A stretch of DNA of 64,000 nucleotides from assembly GCF_024498075.1 (NCBI RefSeq), contig NZ_JANHOF010000004.1, positions 186,001 to 250,000 of the forward strand. The letters are read 5' to 3'. Origin of the DNA: Paenibacillus mendelii. GTDB taxonomy: Bacteria > Bacillota > Bacilli > Paenibacillales > Paenibacillaceae. Both the position numbers and the translations under genes were made by a program. Below are positions 50,732-59,463 of this stretch, piece after piece. The first letter of the stretch is position 1. Every line of letters begins with the position of its first letter. The notes beneath the pieces are model-generated. The model saw nothing but the letters and a program-made list of their open reading frames with translations. It was not told the DNA's origin and searched no databases.

Positions 50732-51631
50732 TTAGCCTTTCAACGATCCGATCATAACGCCCTTGACAAAATGCTTCTGTACAAACGGATAAATCATTAA
50801 TACAGGCGCGCTGGCAACAACGATGAGCGAATATTTGAGCAGGTCTTTGAGCCCCTGCTGCGCGAGCATTTGATCGACATTCGATACCATCGACGGATCG
50901 ATCGTGTTCAGAATGAGAATGTTGCGCAGCACGATTTGCAGCGGAAACAGCTCCGCCGACCGCAGAAAGATGAGCGCATCGAAATAGGCGTTCCAATGTC
51001 CTACGGCGTACATAAGCGTCATGACGGCAATGATCGGTTTCGACAGCGGCAGTACAATGCTCGTTATGAACCGGATATCGCTGCATCCGTCCAGCTCGGC
51101 CGCTTCGGACAACTCATCGGGTATCGTCGTTTGAAAGAATGTACGGGCTACGATCACTTGGAATACCGCGATTGCCCCTGGCAGAATCATCGCCCAGCGC
51201 GTATCGAGTAAGTGCAGATCTTTGACAAGCAAGTAATACGGGATCAGCCCTCCATCGAACAGCATCGTCACGACGAGCAGCAGCATAACGAATTGACGGC
51301 CGTAGAACGTCTTTTTGGAGAGCGGATAAGCCAGCATAACAGTCAGGACTACATTAACGAATGTACCGACGATTGCATAGAAGAGCGAATTCGCATAACC
51401 GGTTAAGATCTGTGGATTGCGAAAGACGGCTTTATACCCTTCTAGTGTAAAATCAACCGGGAACAGCCATACTTTCCCCGATATGACGGCTTGCGGCGAG
51501 CTGAATGAAGAACTGAAAATATACAGCAGCGGAACAAGAACAATGAGAAAAATGACCGTTAGGAAAAGATATATCCCAAATAGAAATAAGCGATCTCCAT
51601 GCGATTCTCGAATGACGGTTTGACTTGCCAT
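50732..51631 (-). CDS. Carbohydrate ABC transporter permease, LplC/YtcP type
   Basis: A 299-residue permease of the MalG-like group with six helices. The first is FLFGIYLFLTVIFLIVLVPLLYIFSSSF, followed by KVWLFPVDFTLEGYKAVF, a conserved segment of this subgroup. The EAA loop is ARTFFQTTIPDELSEAAELDGCSDIRFITSIVLPLSKP. The C-terminus ends HFVKGVMIGSLKG, typical of YtcP. AAAGGAG lies 5 bases before the ATG. The gene follows the LplB-type permease by 12 bases and precedes the binding protein. Confidence 0.92.
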   Translation of the reverse strand: MASQTVIRESHGDRLFLFGIYLFLTVIFLIVLVPLLYIFSSSFSSPQAVISGKVWLFPVDFTLEGYKAVFRNPQILTGYANSLFYAIVGTFVNVVLTVMLAYPLSKKTFYGRQFVMLLLVVTMLFDGGLIPYYLLVKDLHLLDTRWAMILPGAIAVFQVIVARTFFQTTIPDELSEAAELDGCSDIRFITSIVLPLSKPIIAVMTLMYAVGHWNAYFDALIFLRSAELFPLQIVLRNILILNTIDPSMVSNVDQMLAQQGLKDLLKYSLIVVASAPVLMIYPFVQKHFVKGVMIGSLKG

Positions 51632-51643
51632 GTGAACTCCTTT

Positions 51644-52576
51644 CTACCACAAGCTCGTGCTGGACAGCTTTTTGGCGATGTAATTGACGGTAACAAGCAA
51701 GATGAGATTAATGACCGAGTTGAAGAATCCGATCGCCGCCGAGAAGCTGAAGCTAGACCCTAACAGACCGACCTTATACACATAAGTGGAAATAACTTCA
51801 GACGTGCTAAGGTTCAGCGGGTTCTGCATCAAGTAAATTTTCTCGAAGCCGAGCTTCATGACATTGCCCAGGTTGAGAATAAGCAGGATCACAGAAACCG
51901 GTATAAGGCTTGGAATATCGATGTTCAAGATTTTCTGAAAGCGGGATGCACCGTCCACTCTTGCAGATTCGTACAGCTCAGGGTTGACCCCGGCTAGTGC
52001 GGCAATATAGATGATCGCGCCATACCCGGTAAACTGCCACGCATCCGACCAGACATAGATTGATTTGAATAGGCTCGGTATACCCATGAAGTTCGTATTC
52101 TCTACGCCGAGCAGAGCAAATAATTTACTTATGATGCCTACATTCGGCGAGAGCGTGACAATAAGAATGGAAACCATAATAACTGTAGAAATGAAGTAAG
52201 GGGCGTATGTCACGAGCTGAACGCTCTTCTTGAACAGCCCGTTACGGATTTCATTCAACGCCAGCGCAAGCAGGATAGGCGCCGGAAAGCCGATCAGCAA
52301 GCCGTATAGGCTGATGCCCAGCGTATTCTTCATATACAGCCAGAAATTCGGGGAATCAAAGAACTGGCTGAAATACCGGGTTCCCGCCCACGGGCTTCCC
52401 CATATTCCTTTAATGACGTTGTAATCCTTGAATGCGATGACGATGCCTGCCATGGGAATGTACTTAAAGACAATCAAGTACACAACCGGTAATAGAATGA
52501 CCAGATACAGCTGCCAATGACGTTTAACCTTTCTCCATGCTCCAGATGCTCCTGGTGCTGCTTGCATACTAGACAA
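51644..52576 (-). CDS. Carbohydrate ABC transporter permease, LplB/YteP type
   Basis: A 310-residue permease of the MalF-like group. Conserved parts are VKRHWQLYLVILLPVVYLIVFKYIPMAGIVIAFKDYN, WVG-type external loop SPNFWLYMKNTLGISLYGLL, EAA loop NPELYESARVDGASRFQKILNIDIPSLIP and the end VNYIAKKLSSTSLW, all typical of LplB/YteP proteins. I choose TTG at 52576, with AAAGGAG 8 bases upstream; the ATG 9 bases later is the alternative, and the frame upstream to 52675 has no site. It is the first transporter gene after the AraC-type sensor. Confidence 0.9.
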   Translation of the reverse strand: MSSMQAAPGASGAWRKVKRHWQLYLVILLPVVYLIVFKYIPMAGIVIAFKDYNVIKGIWGSPWAGTRYFSQFFDSPNFWLYMKNTLGISLYGLLIGFPAPILLALALNEIRNGLFKKSVQLVTYAPYFISTVIMVSILIVTLSPNVGIISKLFALLGVENTNFMGIPSLFKSIYVWSDAWQFTGYGAIIYIAALAGVNPELYESARVDGASRFQKILNIDIPSLIPVSVILLILNLGNVMKLGFEKIYLMQNPLNLSTSEVISTYVYKVGLLGSSFSFSAAIGFFNSVINLILLVTVNYIAKKLSSTSLW

Positions 52577-52698
52577 GCGCTCATCTCCTTTCGCCTTAGG
52601 ATGCGGTTCTCCGCTGCCTGTTACCCATTCTGATCCGTGAAAGCGATTACGGCAATAAACAAGAATCGGCGGCAAAACTGTTTTCGCAAATGTCCATG

Positions 52699-52733
52699 AA
52701 AAGGCGCAGCCCCGGTAGATTCCGGGGCTGCGC
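52699..52733 (-). terminator. Terminator of the AraC-type sensor gene
   Basis: Minus strand: GCGCAGCCCCGG perfectly paired with CCGGGGCTGCGC around 6 bases, then CTTTTC. It separates the regulator from the transporter operon; some read-through is possible as the T-tract is short. Confidence 0.7.
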
Positions 52734-52768
52734 GCAGGACTAAACTATTTTCACCATGCCAACTAAAT

Positions 52769-55027
52769 TCAACCGGACAGCCTTCTGGATGCATCTTCGC
52801 GATACTCACTAGGGGAAATCCCGGCAATCTTCTTGAATACGCGTCCGAATGAAATGGCGCTCGTGTATCCGACGCGATCGGCCACCTCCTGCACGGAGCA
52901 ATTCGTTGTTGTAAGCAATAGCTGTGCCTGCCGCATCCGGATATCGATCAGAAAATCAACGAACTTCTGACCGGTTTCTTCTTTAAAGAGCTTACTGACA
53001 TACTTGGCGTTCAAGCCGAATTGTTCGCTTAAAAAATCAAGCGACATGTTCGGATTCGCGAATTGTTCCTCGATCAGCTTTCGCATATCCCGGATGACAG
53101 AGGTATGCTGCCGTTGATGATGAGCTTCCTGCAGTGCAGCGGCAAGCTCTGACAACACGCGCTTCGTCTCCTCCCTCATCTGCTCCAAGGAGTGGCTGTC
53201 ATCAATGCATCTGCTGAGCTGCCTCTGGCCTTCCTGTTCCCAGAGCTCCTGAGCGTCCTTGCTGATCGCCGCCATTTCCCGGCCAAGCACGTAGATCAAA
53301 TAATCCATCAGGTTGACGATCTCATCCTTGTTCAGCAATCCTTGATTAAGCTGCTGGAACAGATCGTCATACTTCTGTACCCAATCCTCTTCAAGCAGAC
53401 GAAATGATTGCACGATCGAGCGGATTGCGCTCAGATGCGAGAACACCTCTGCCTGCCCCGTACTCAAAATTTGTTTATAGGTAATAACGCTGTTGTCACC
53501 CAGCATAATTTTATATTTCAACGACTCGACCGCATCTTTGAAGCCATTCGAAATATCGCCGAGCTGCTTGGCCGGCCGGCCGATACCGATTGTAATCGTA
53601 AACTTCATGTTCTGCTGGATCCAGCTGCGGACGTCAAGAAACAAGTCGAGCGTTCGCCGCTCTTCCTCTTCTTCATCCTCATTCTGCTCAAATACCATCG
53701 CACACAACTGGGACGCCGATGTCCATTCGGTCCACAGCAAGCAATCATGCTGCGCGGCCATCTCTTGAACGGTGCTGCGCAGCGCGAATTTCAATAGAAT
53801 CTGATCCTGGCTCGAATATTGATTGCAGAATTCGCCATACTTATCGATCTCGATGATGGCCATCACCTGTCTTCTAGACGGGTGAGGAAGCCGCAGCTTA
53901 GACGCCTCCTCCTTCCAGTCGTCGAGCGTTAGCGCCGGCCGGTCTTCGATGAGCTTATGGAACAGATAACGAGTGCGCAGGTGGAGATCTTCCTTATGCT
54001 TCTGCTCATATTGATTGGCTTGCTCCATAATATTCTCAAGCGCGGTCTCAATGAATCGGAATTCATCGATCCGGCCTTCCTTGACCAGGCCCCCTGATAG
54101 CGGCAGCGTGTAACCGCGCAGTCGACCTACAATCTGCTCCAGCGGCTTGTAATTGCGTCTGGAGACGATAATCATCCACAGAAATCCGATGACGATCATC
54201 CCGAATCCCACAATGAGCCAAACCGTGTTGAGCGAGGAGATCAAGTGAACGACTCTGCCATTGACAAGTCCGCTCTCATAGGACCAATCGGAATAGCTCG
54301 ACACATAATGCGAATACACTTTCGCGGATTCGGTAGATTCGGCTTCCTTGAACAATGCGTTGCCGGAAGCATCCTTAACCCGGATGAAGCTCACCTTGGG
54401 ATCATAGAGATCCGCAATCATTTTACGAAGAGACTCTGTAGACACATTAATGACAATGAGACCCTTCTCATTCGTTATGAATGGGACGCCGCGTACGAGA
54501 CTAACCACCTGCTTGCCGTCTATGACGGAAAACTGCTGGAAGCTTCTCATGTCCGTCCATTTCTTCGAGGTTGAATTCATGTAGCGTTGAATAAACGCAT
54601 TGTCGATATAGGTGTTCAAGTATTCGCTTGTCGCATCGCTGAGGACGAACTGATCCTGATGGCGAACCCAATAGATCGAATCGATCAGCGGATAGGATGT
54701 GATCATGTCTTTCATCTTCTTAACGGCACTAATATTGACGTAAGCGTTATCAACCTTTTGGCTGTTGAAGAACTGGTTCAACTCTTTATTGTTTATAATT
54801 TCGAGCATTACCATATTATCGATCGCCTTAAGTGACGTATCGATGAGGCGCATCGCCTGCAGTGACAGCATTTTATTCGCATTTAGCGCTTCCTTGCGGT
54901 TCTGTTCGCTCAGCATTTGGAAAAACATGAAAAAGATGAAGGTAATCACGATAAAAAAGATTGGAATGTATGAAAGCAGCAGCCGGTAAAACCATGTTTT
55001 ACCCATCTTTTGTCCCTTCTCCTTCAT
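52769..55027 (-). CDS. Membrane-bound AraC-family sensor-regulator
   Basis: A 752-residue one-component regulator. A helix at about residues 13-40 (LLLSYIPIFFIVITFIFFMFF) and another at about 290-312 (VWLIVGFGMIVIGFLWMII) enclose an extracytoplasmic Cache-like sensor of about 240 residues. A HAMP-like segment and a long cytoplasmic region (similar to the middle domain of YesN/AraC sensors) follow. Two C-terminal helix-turn-helix motifs come last: MSLDFLSEQFGLNAKYVSKLFKEE and SVQEVADRVGYTSAISFGRVFKKIAGISPSEYR. ATG at 55027 has GGAGG 6 bases upstream. Such proteins sit next to Lpl-type importers in Paenibacillus and activate them when extracellular sugar or a loaded binding protein is sensed. 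Confidence 0.9.
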   Translation of the reverse strand: MKEKGQKMGKTWFYRLLLSYIPIFFIVITFIFFMFFQMLSEQNRKEALNANKMLSLQAMRLIDTSLKAIDNMVMLEIINNKELNQFFNSQKVDNAYVNISAVKKMKDMITSYPLIDSIYWVRHQDQFVLSDATSEYLNTYIDNAFIQRYMNSTSKKWTDMRSFQQFSVIDGKQVVSLVRGVPFITNEKGLIVINVSTESLRKMIADLYDPKVSFIRVKDASGNALFKEAESTESAKVYSHYVSSYSDWSYESGLVNGRVVHLISSLNTVWLIVGFGMIVIGFLWMIIVSRRNYKPLEQIVGRLRGYTLPLSGGLVKEGRIDEFRFIETALENIMEQANQYEQKHKEDLHLRTRYLFHKLIEDRPALTLDDWKEEASKLRLPHPSRRQVMAIIEIDKYGEFCNQYSSQDQILLKFALRSTVQEMAAQHDCLLWTEWTSASQLCAMVFEQNEDEEEEERRTLDLFLDVRSWIQQNMKFTITIGIGRPAKQLGDISNGFKDAVESLKYKIMLGDNSVITYKQILSTGQAEVFSHLSAIRSIVQSFRLLEEDWVQKYDDLFQQLNQGLLNKDEIVNLMDYLIYVLGREMAAISKDAQELWEQEGQRQLSRCIDDSHSLEQMREETKRVLSELAAALQEAHHQRQHTSVIRDMRKLIEEQFANPNMSLDFLSEQFGLNAKYVSKLFKEETGQKFVDFLIDIRMRQAQLLLTTTNCSVQEVADRVGYTSAISFGRVFKKIAGISPSEYREDASRRLSG

Positions 55028-55155
55028 CCTTTGCCTCCTTTTGTATATATATAGAATAAAAATGATGGAGTCCCGCAAAAAAACGATTATTTTACTTATT
55101 CGTAGAATGAAACGGAAAATCCTTTATTTCGATCAAGGTTGTTACTCCCAACATG

Positions 55156-55189
55156 CAAAAAACCGAACTTCGCGGATGCGAGTTCGGTT
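55156..55189 (-). terminator. Terminator of the secreted-protein gene
   Basis: Minus strand: AACCGAAC paired with GTTCGGTT, with inner TCGC/GCGA pairing, then TTTTTTGC, 33 bases after the stop. Confidence 0.8.
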
Positions 55190-55221
55190 GTAAATTCTGG
55201 TGATTTTCTATAATAGCTCAC

Positions 55222-55737
55222 TTATGGAAGGTATTGCTGGATGATCTTCACGACTTTGCCGTTATGAATCGTCAGATGAAATGGATATTGGCTTACGTCG
55301 ACAATTTCGTTATTGTTAAAGATCTGTAGAAACTCCGTGAGGGTTACAGCCTGGTTCCACTCCGTGTTCACATCTTCGATGTTGCCGTTCTTATCGAAGA
55401 TCTGCATGACGACCTGAGCATTGGGAGCAACTTCGAGTGCGTGAAGCTCTTCCGAATCATTCACAATATAGTAACCGTCCGGCGTACCCTCTTCACCGGA
55501 ATCCGGCTCGCGCTCGAGAAATACTTTGTCGGCTTCTGCGCCTTCATACCATTCAATATCATCGACACTAAACATGACCTTACCGTTCTTATGATCAATA
55601 TGATGGATATAAGCGGTCTTGGTATCGGCTGTCTTCACGACCGGTTCGTATCCGTCATTACCGACTGCATATGCGGTTGCAATAAAGAATAACAAACATA
55701 ATCCTACAACACCGACACTTAAACTAGCTTTTTTCAT
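55222..55737 (-). CDS. Predicted secreted protein, function unknown
   Basis: A 171-residue protein with a clear Sec signal peptide: basic start MKKAS, hydrophobic core VGVVGLCLLFFIATAYA and an AYA-V cleavage site near residue 24. The mature part is acidic and beta-rich (TAYIHHIDHKNGKVMFSVDDIEWYEG, APNAQVVMQIFDKNGNIEDVNTEW, PFHLTIHNGKVVKIIQQYLP). It lacks cysteines, so no disulfides or lipid anchor. Similar small exported proteins occur in Paenibacillus and Bacillus without known function. An ECF-sigma-like promoter may lie upstream (55857-55887), which would fit an envelope-stress role. Confidence 0.7.
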   Translation of the reverse strand: MKKASLSVGVVGLCLLFFIATAYAVGNDGYEPVVKTADTKTAYIHHIDHKNGKVMFSVDDIEWYEGAEADKVFLEREPDSGEEGTPDGYYIVNDSEELHALEVAPNAQVVMQIFDKNGNIEDVNTEWNQAVTLTEFLQIFNNNEIVDVSQYPFHLTIHNGKVVKIIQQYLP

Positions 55738-55856
55738 ATTGAACCTCTCCTTTAGTCATCCATCCGATGTTCATTCTGTGATGCCTGTTATTCATTCCTT
55801 ATACTTCCCAGAGCGATATGAAACGGTAATCCAGTCATTTCTTACCCTGCTATAAC

Positions 55857-55887
55857 TATAAACGATGCTCGAGCCCAATTTGTTTCA
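55857..55887 (-). promoter_or_regulatory. Possible ECF-sigma (SigW-like) promoter of the secreted-protein gene
   Basis: Minus strand TGAAAC (55882-55887), 17 bases, CGTTTATA (55857-55864). TGAAAC-N16/17-CGT is the SigW-type consensus. The rest of the 55738-56083 gap shows no gene. Confidence 0.4.
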
Positions 55888-56083
55888 AAAAGGTTACAAA
55901 TATTAAAGAAATGCTTTCAGCAGCATCCGCTAATCAACGCTCCTGTTACTAGACTCCTGCTATGTTCCACAAATTGCTAACTCTATAAAATACATCGTTC
56001 GCCTTTACGACATTAAACTAGTTTATTTGATCCATTTACTAGGATGATAGAGGATTAAAGGCGAATGATAAGACAAACACCCG

Positions 56084-56112
56084 TTGACACATTCGCTTTT
56101 GTGCGTTACGAT
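56084..56112 (+). promoter_or_regulatory. Promoter of the riboswitch-controlled transcript
   Basis: Perfect TTGACA (56084-56089), exactly 17 bases, TACGAT (56107-56112). The predicted start near 56119 is 20 bases before the aptamer. Confidence 0.75.
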
Positions 56113-56138
56113 TTCATTGCACTGACACGATATGTCTG

Positions 56139-56203
56139 TTCGTATATCCTCAAAGATAAGGTTTGGGGGTTTCTACAGGGAACCTTAAATTCCTGGCTAC
56201 GAA
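56139..56203 (+). ncRNA. Purine riboswitch aptamer, guanine type
   Basis: P1 pairs TTCGTA (56139-56144) with TACGAA (56198-56203). P2 is CCTCAAA with TTTGGGG around loop GATAAGG. The junction is GTTTCTAC. P3 is GGGAA/TTCCT-like around loop CCTTAAA. The 3' junction is G-C-T, so the ligand-pairing position (C74 in B. subtilis xpt numbering) is C, which predicts guanine or hypoxanthine. Position 73 is G instead of the usual A, and P3 ends in an A-G mismatch. After the aptamer comes ATGGGT...ACCCAT, a possible expression-platform hairpin without a T-tract, and the ribosome site is about 100 bases downstream. Confidence 0.9.
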
Positions 56204-56319
56204 TGGGTTGCCTTTCGCATACCCATTTGACTGCCGGGAATTTTTTCGATTCGGCGTTTACTGTTGCGGGGCAGGTGCGACAACGAAACGATATCCATCG
56301 AGGAGGAACGACAAGTACG

Positions 56320-57747
56320 ATGAGCAAATACGATGTCATTGTGGTAGGAGCCGGTCCGGCCGGCATATTCGCTTGTTATGAATTAACACTCAAGGCACCG
56401 CACTGGAAAGTGCTGCTCGTGGATAAGGGACATGACATCTACCGGAGAAGCTGTCCGATCCTGGAAGAGAAGATCAAGCTCTGTCCTCCGCCAGGGGGAA
56501 GGAAGGATTACGCAGGCTGCTTGCCTGCCTGCTCCATTACAGCAGGCTTCGGAGGCGCGGGTGCTTACAGCGACGGAAAATTTAATATTACGACTGAATT
56601 TGGCGGATGGCTGACTGACTATTTGGCGCCCTCGAAAGTGCTCGAATTGATTCAATATGTCGATGAACTTAATTTACAGCATGGTGCCACGACTGCGATC
56701 ACGGATCCGACAACCGAGACGATTCGCAGCATTGAGCAGCGAGGGTATGCTGCAGGCTTGAAGCTCCTTCGCGCGCAGGTGCGCCATCTGGGTACGGAAC
56801 AGAATCTTGAAATCTTGCAGTCTATCTATGAGTATTTAAAGCCGCGAGTTGAAATGGCGTTCAAAACCGAGGTCGAAGATATCTCCACGGTCAAAGAGGA
56901 TGGCGGACACCGAATAACAGGGATCCTATTGAAGAACGGCAGTCTGCTCGAAGCCGAATCGGTGATGATTGCGCCAGGTCGGGACGGGTCGTCCTGGCTT
57001 ACGGATATCCTGAAGAAACGCCGATTGAAGATGTACAACAACCAAGTGGACGTGGGCGTTCGCGTTGAAACGTCCGATGTCGTCATGCGTGAAATTAACG
57101 AGCATCTCTACGAGGGGAAATTCATCTACAATACGTCTGTCGGAACGCGGGTCCGTACATTCTGCAGTAATCCCTCCGGCCATGTCGTGGTTGAGAATCA
57201 TAGCGGCGTTATGGCAGCCAACGGCCACTCCTATAAGGATCCGGCGCTCGGCTCGTCCAACACGAATTTCGCCCTGCTCGTATCGCATAAATTTACGGAA
57301 CCCTTCGACAAACCGAACGAATATGCCCGAGAAATATGTCAGAGAGCTAACGATCTGTCGAGTGGAGGCATTATCGTGCAGAAATACGGGGATATCTTAC
57401 GCGGCCGCCGTTCTACGGTAAGCCGCATACAGGAAGGCTTCCTGGAGCCGACGCTCAAAGAAGCCGTAGCCGGAGACCTCGGTCTCGTGCTGCCCTACAA
57501 TACGATGAGAAGCCTGGTTGAGATGGTCGAGGCACTGGAGAAGGTGACGCCTGGCATAGCTTCCGAGCATACACTGTTCTATGGCGTTGAGGCTAAGTTC
57601 TATTCTGCAAGGCCGAAGCTGTCCCCATCGCTTGAGACCGAGATTCGCGGTTTGTATTGCGGGGGCGATGGCGCCGGTATTACAAGGGGCTTGGCACAAG
57701 CGGGCGCTGCGGGAATATGGATTGCCCGCAGTATGATGAATCGATAG
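56320..57747 (+). CDS. FAD-dependent dehydrogenase (COG2509-type)
   Basis: A 475-residue flavoprotein. The FAD-binding Rossmann start is YDVIVVGAGPAGIFACYEL, followed by a cysteine-containing segment (RRSCPILEEKIKLCPPPGG, then GCLPACSITAGFGGAGAYSDGK) that is characteristic of this family of uncharacterised FAD-dependent dehydrogenases. GLYCGGDGAGITRGLAQAGAAGIWIARS near the C-terminus is the FAD-closing motif. ATG at 56320 is chosen because AGGAGG precedes it; the open frame extends 85 codons further upstream, but that part is the riboswitch leader. A guanine-type riboswitch controls it, linking its unknown reaction to purine supply. Confidence 0.85.
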   Translation: MSKYDVIVVGAGPAGIFACYELTLKAPHWKVLLVDKGHDIYRRSCPILEEKIKLCPPPGGRKDYAGCLPACSITAGFGGAGAYSDGKFNITTEFGGWLTDYLAPSKVLELIQYVDELNLQHGATTAITDPTTETIRSIEQRGYAAGLKLLRAQVRHLGTEQNLEILQSIYEYLKPRVEMAFKTEVEDISTVKEDGGHRITGILLKNGSLLEAESVMIAPGRDGSSWLTDILKKRRLKMYNNQVDVGVRVETSDVVMREINEHLYEGKFIYNTSVGTRVRTFCSNPSGHVVVENHSGVMAANGHSYKDPALGSSNTNFALLVSHKFTEPFDKPNEYAREICQRANDLSSGGIIVQKYGDILRGRRSTVSRIQEGFLEPTLKEAVAGDLGLVLPYNTMRSLVEMVEALEKVTPGIASEHTLFYGVEAKFYSARPKLSPSLETEIRGLYCGGDGAGITRGLAQAGAAGIWIARSMMNR

Positions 57748-57773
57748 CCTAATCGCGTTCATTACTACAACAA

Positions 57774-57799
57774 GAAAAGCCGCAGCTAGGCGGCTTTTC
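57774..57799 (+). terminator. Intrinsic terminator of the FAD-dehydrogenase gene
   Basis: GAAAAGCCGC paired with GCGGCTTTTC around a 6-base loop, with T-rich 3' arm CTTTTCTC, 27 bases after the stop. Confidence 0.75.
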
Positions 57800-57892
57800 T
57801 CGCTGTATAGACAGCTCGTTCAATGTTGGTTATTTACGCTCGTTTGTGACCGCTGCATGCTGCTGAACTGCGCTATCATGCTGTAAGAATCA

Positions 57893-58459
57893 TTATTCGG
57901 CTCGGAACAAGCCGTATCCATCAAGCGGAACAATTGGATTATCATCGAACGTAAGTCCATCCGATTTGCGCTGCAGCGCAATATGGACCAACCATTTGGT
58001 AAACCCGGCGACGTTCATGGATGCCATCTCTTCAAGGCTATAGAATCCGGCTGCATCTACTTCAATGCCATCTGGAACCGGCTCTCCGCCTACATAATCC
58101 ATGGCAAAGGCAATATAGACATTATGAATCATCCGGGGTTGATCGCGAAAAGCAACGACTGTCGTTACGACAGCATCAATCCCGGCCTCCTCCATAACCT
58201 CCCGGCGTATGGTCTCATGGATTAACTCTGTTTGCTCCACATACCCGCCTGGGTTGGTCCAGTAGCCTCTCCCGGGCTCCTGCGCCCGGCGGACAAGCAG
58301 AACCTTCTCGTCCTTCACAACCAACGCACCGACTCCGATGCTGTAATTGCCCCAGTGAACAAACTTACATTCAAGATCGGAGCAAGCCATTCTCATCGTA
58401 CCGTCAACATCACGCAGTACAAGCGGCGAACCGCAAGTCATACAAAATTTAACGTCCAT
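57893..58459 (-). CDS. Nudix hydrolase with zinc ribbon
   Basis: A 188-residue hydrolase of nucleoside diphosphate derivatives. The N-terminal zinc ribbon has FCMTCGSPL and MACSDLEC (four Cys in CxxC and CxxxxxC spacing). The Nudix box GGYVEQTELIHETIRREVMEEAGI fits GX5EX7REUXEEXGU in full. The combination resembles NADH-pyrophosphatase-type and ADP-ribose-pyrophosphatase-type enzymes, but the NudC-specific SQPWPFPxS segment is absent, so it is not NudC itself. It lies 13 bases downstream of the frameshifted isomerase, possibly in one transcript. Confidence 0.88.
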   Translation of the reverse strand: MDVKFCMTCGSPLVLRDVDGTMRMACSDLECKFVHWGNYSIGVGALVVKDEKVLLVRRAQEPGRGYWTNPGGYVEQTELIHETIRREVMEEAGIDAVVTTVVAFRDQPRMIHNVYIAFAMDYVGGEPVPDGIEVDAAGFYSLEEMASMNVAGFTKWLVHIALQRKSDGLTFDDNPIVPLDGYGLFRAE

Positions 58460-58472
58460 TCATTCTCCCCCG

Positions 58473-59304
58473 TTATGTCAGATAAGGAGCAGCTAACGCC
58501 CTTACCCTCTCAATACCTTCCCACATGTCGCCAGGACCGTCGTAAACAAGCGTTATCGGACCTTCGTAGCCGGCAAGCTTCACGATCTCCAAGCAGCGTA
58601 CAAATTCATCTCCATCCGGCATGCCCGCCGTATCCGTCACTGCTTTGGCGTGAATCGACTCGCTTGCAGGAACCGTCCGTGACAGTGACTCATACTTATC
58701 TGGACCCTTGAAATTCCCGAAGTCGGATGTGAAGCCAAGTCTATCCCCGCACCTGTCCAGCAGAGCTAAACAGTTATCCGCCGTCGAGGCCAGAGGATGA
58801 AAGTTTTCAGTCACGATCCGAACCCCGCGGTCCGAAGCGTATTCGGATTAATTCCAACAGCGCGCCGGCTGCCCGGTCGAAGCCTTCTTGGTCGGCGGGA
58901 TCCGCATCTCCTGCAATGATACGGACTCTCTCCGCACCCGCTGCCGAGGCGTAATCAATCCATTGCTTCATGAATGCGATATCAGCGCTCCTGCGCTCAG
59001 GATCGCTGCTCGAAATATCGCCGTAATCCACCAGCAACGAGTAAAGCCGAATTCCGGCAGCCTGCACGGCCGCTCGAAGCTTGCTAAAATAGTCTTCACT
59101 GGTTTCGGGCAGATGAAAATGGCAAACCTCCACAGCGGAAAACCCTTTCTCCTCAAGGACGCTGGGCAGTTCAAGCAGCGTGACGGTTTCCGGCTGGTGC
59201 TGGATTTCAACAGCTTGCGTTTTGCTCTCCGCTACCCAGCGCGTCCAACGCAGCGGGCCGAGATGTCGATGCAGGCTCCAGGTCGTTAACGATAAATAAG
59301 GCAC
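58473..59304 (-). pseudogene. Sugar phosphate isomerase/epimerase interrupted by a frameshift
   Basis: Two adjoining frames together give one TIM-barrel isomerase of about 277 residues. The N-terminal part (59304-58807) reads LSLTTWSLHRHLGPLRW...FSAVEVCHFHLP...RVRIIAGDADP...ALLELI and then loses its sense in an arginine-rich tail. From about 58850 the next frame reads EYASDRGVRIVTENFHPLAST, with the metal-ligand Glu and His of this family, and continues to the stop at 58473. Removing one base near ATCC (about 58845-58855) restores the frame. The downstream part also has a GTG at 58814 overlapping the stop, so two polypeptides might be made, but neither half would be a complete barrel. It could be a real mutation or a sequencing error. 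Confidence 0.8.
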
Positions 59305-59463
59305 GGGTGTGATCCCTCCTTACCTTCCTAATATGGCATACGGCAATTCCATGACTCGCTGTCCAAGGTGTCCCACATCTGAAGCATACTACGCTAGCGG
59401 GTTAAGTTACAATATAAATTAAGGCTTCGAATAGAGCCGCTCGCCTGAGATGGAAACTACGGT

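Noticed and set aside
56065..56319. An 85-codon N-terminal extension of the FAD-dehydrogenase
   Set aside because: This frame runs through the purine riboswitch aptamer and has no ribosome site at its start; the good site is before 56320.
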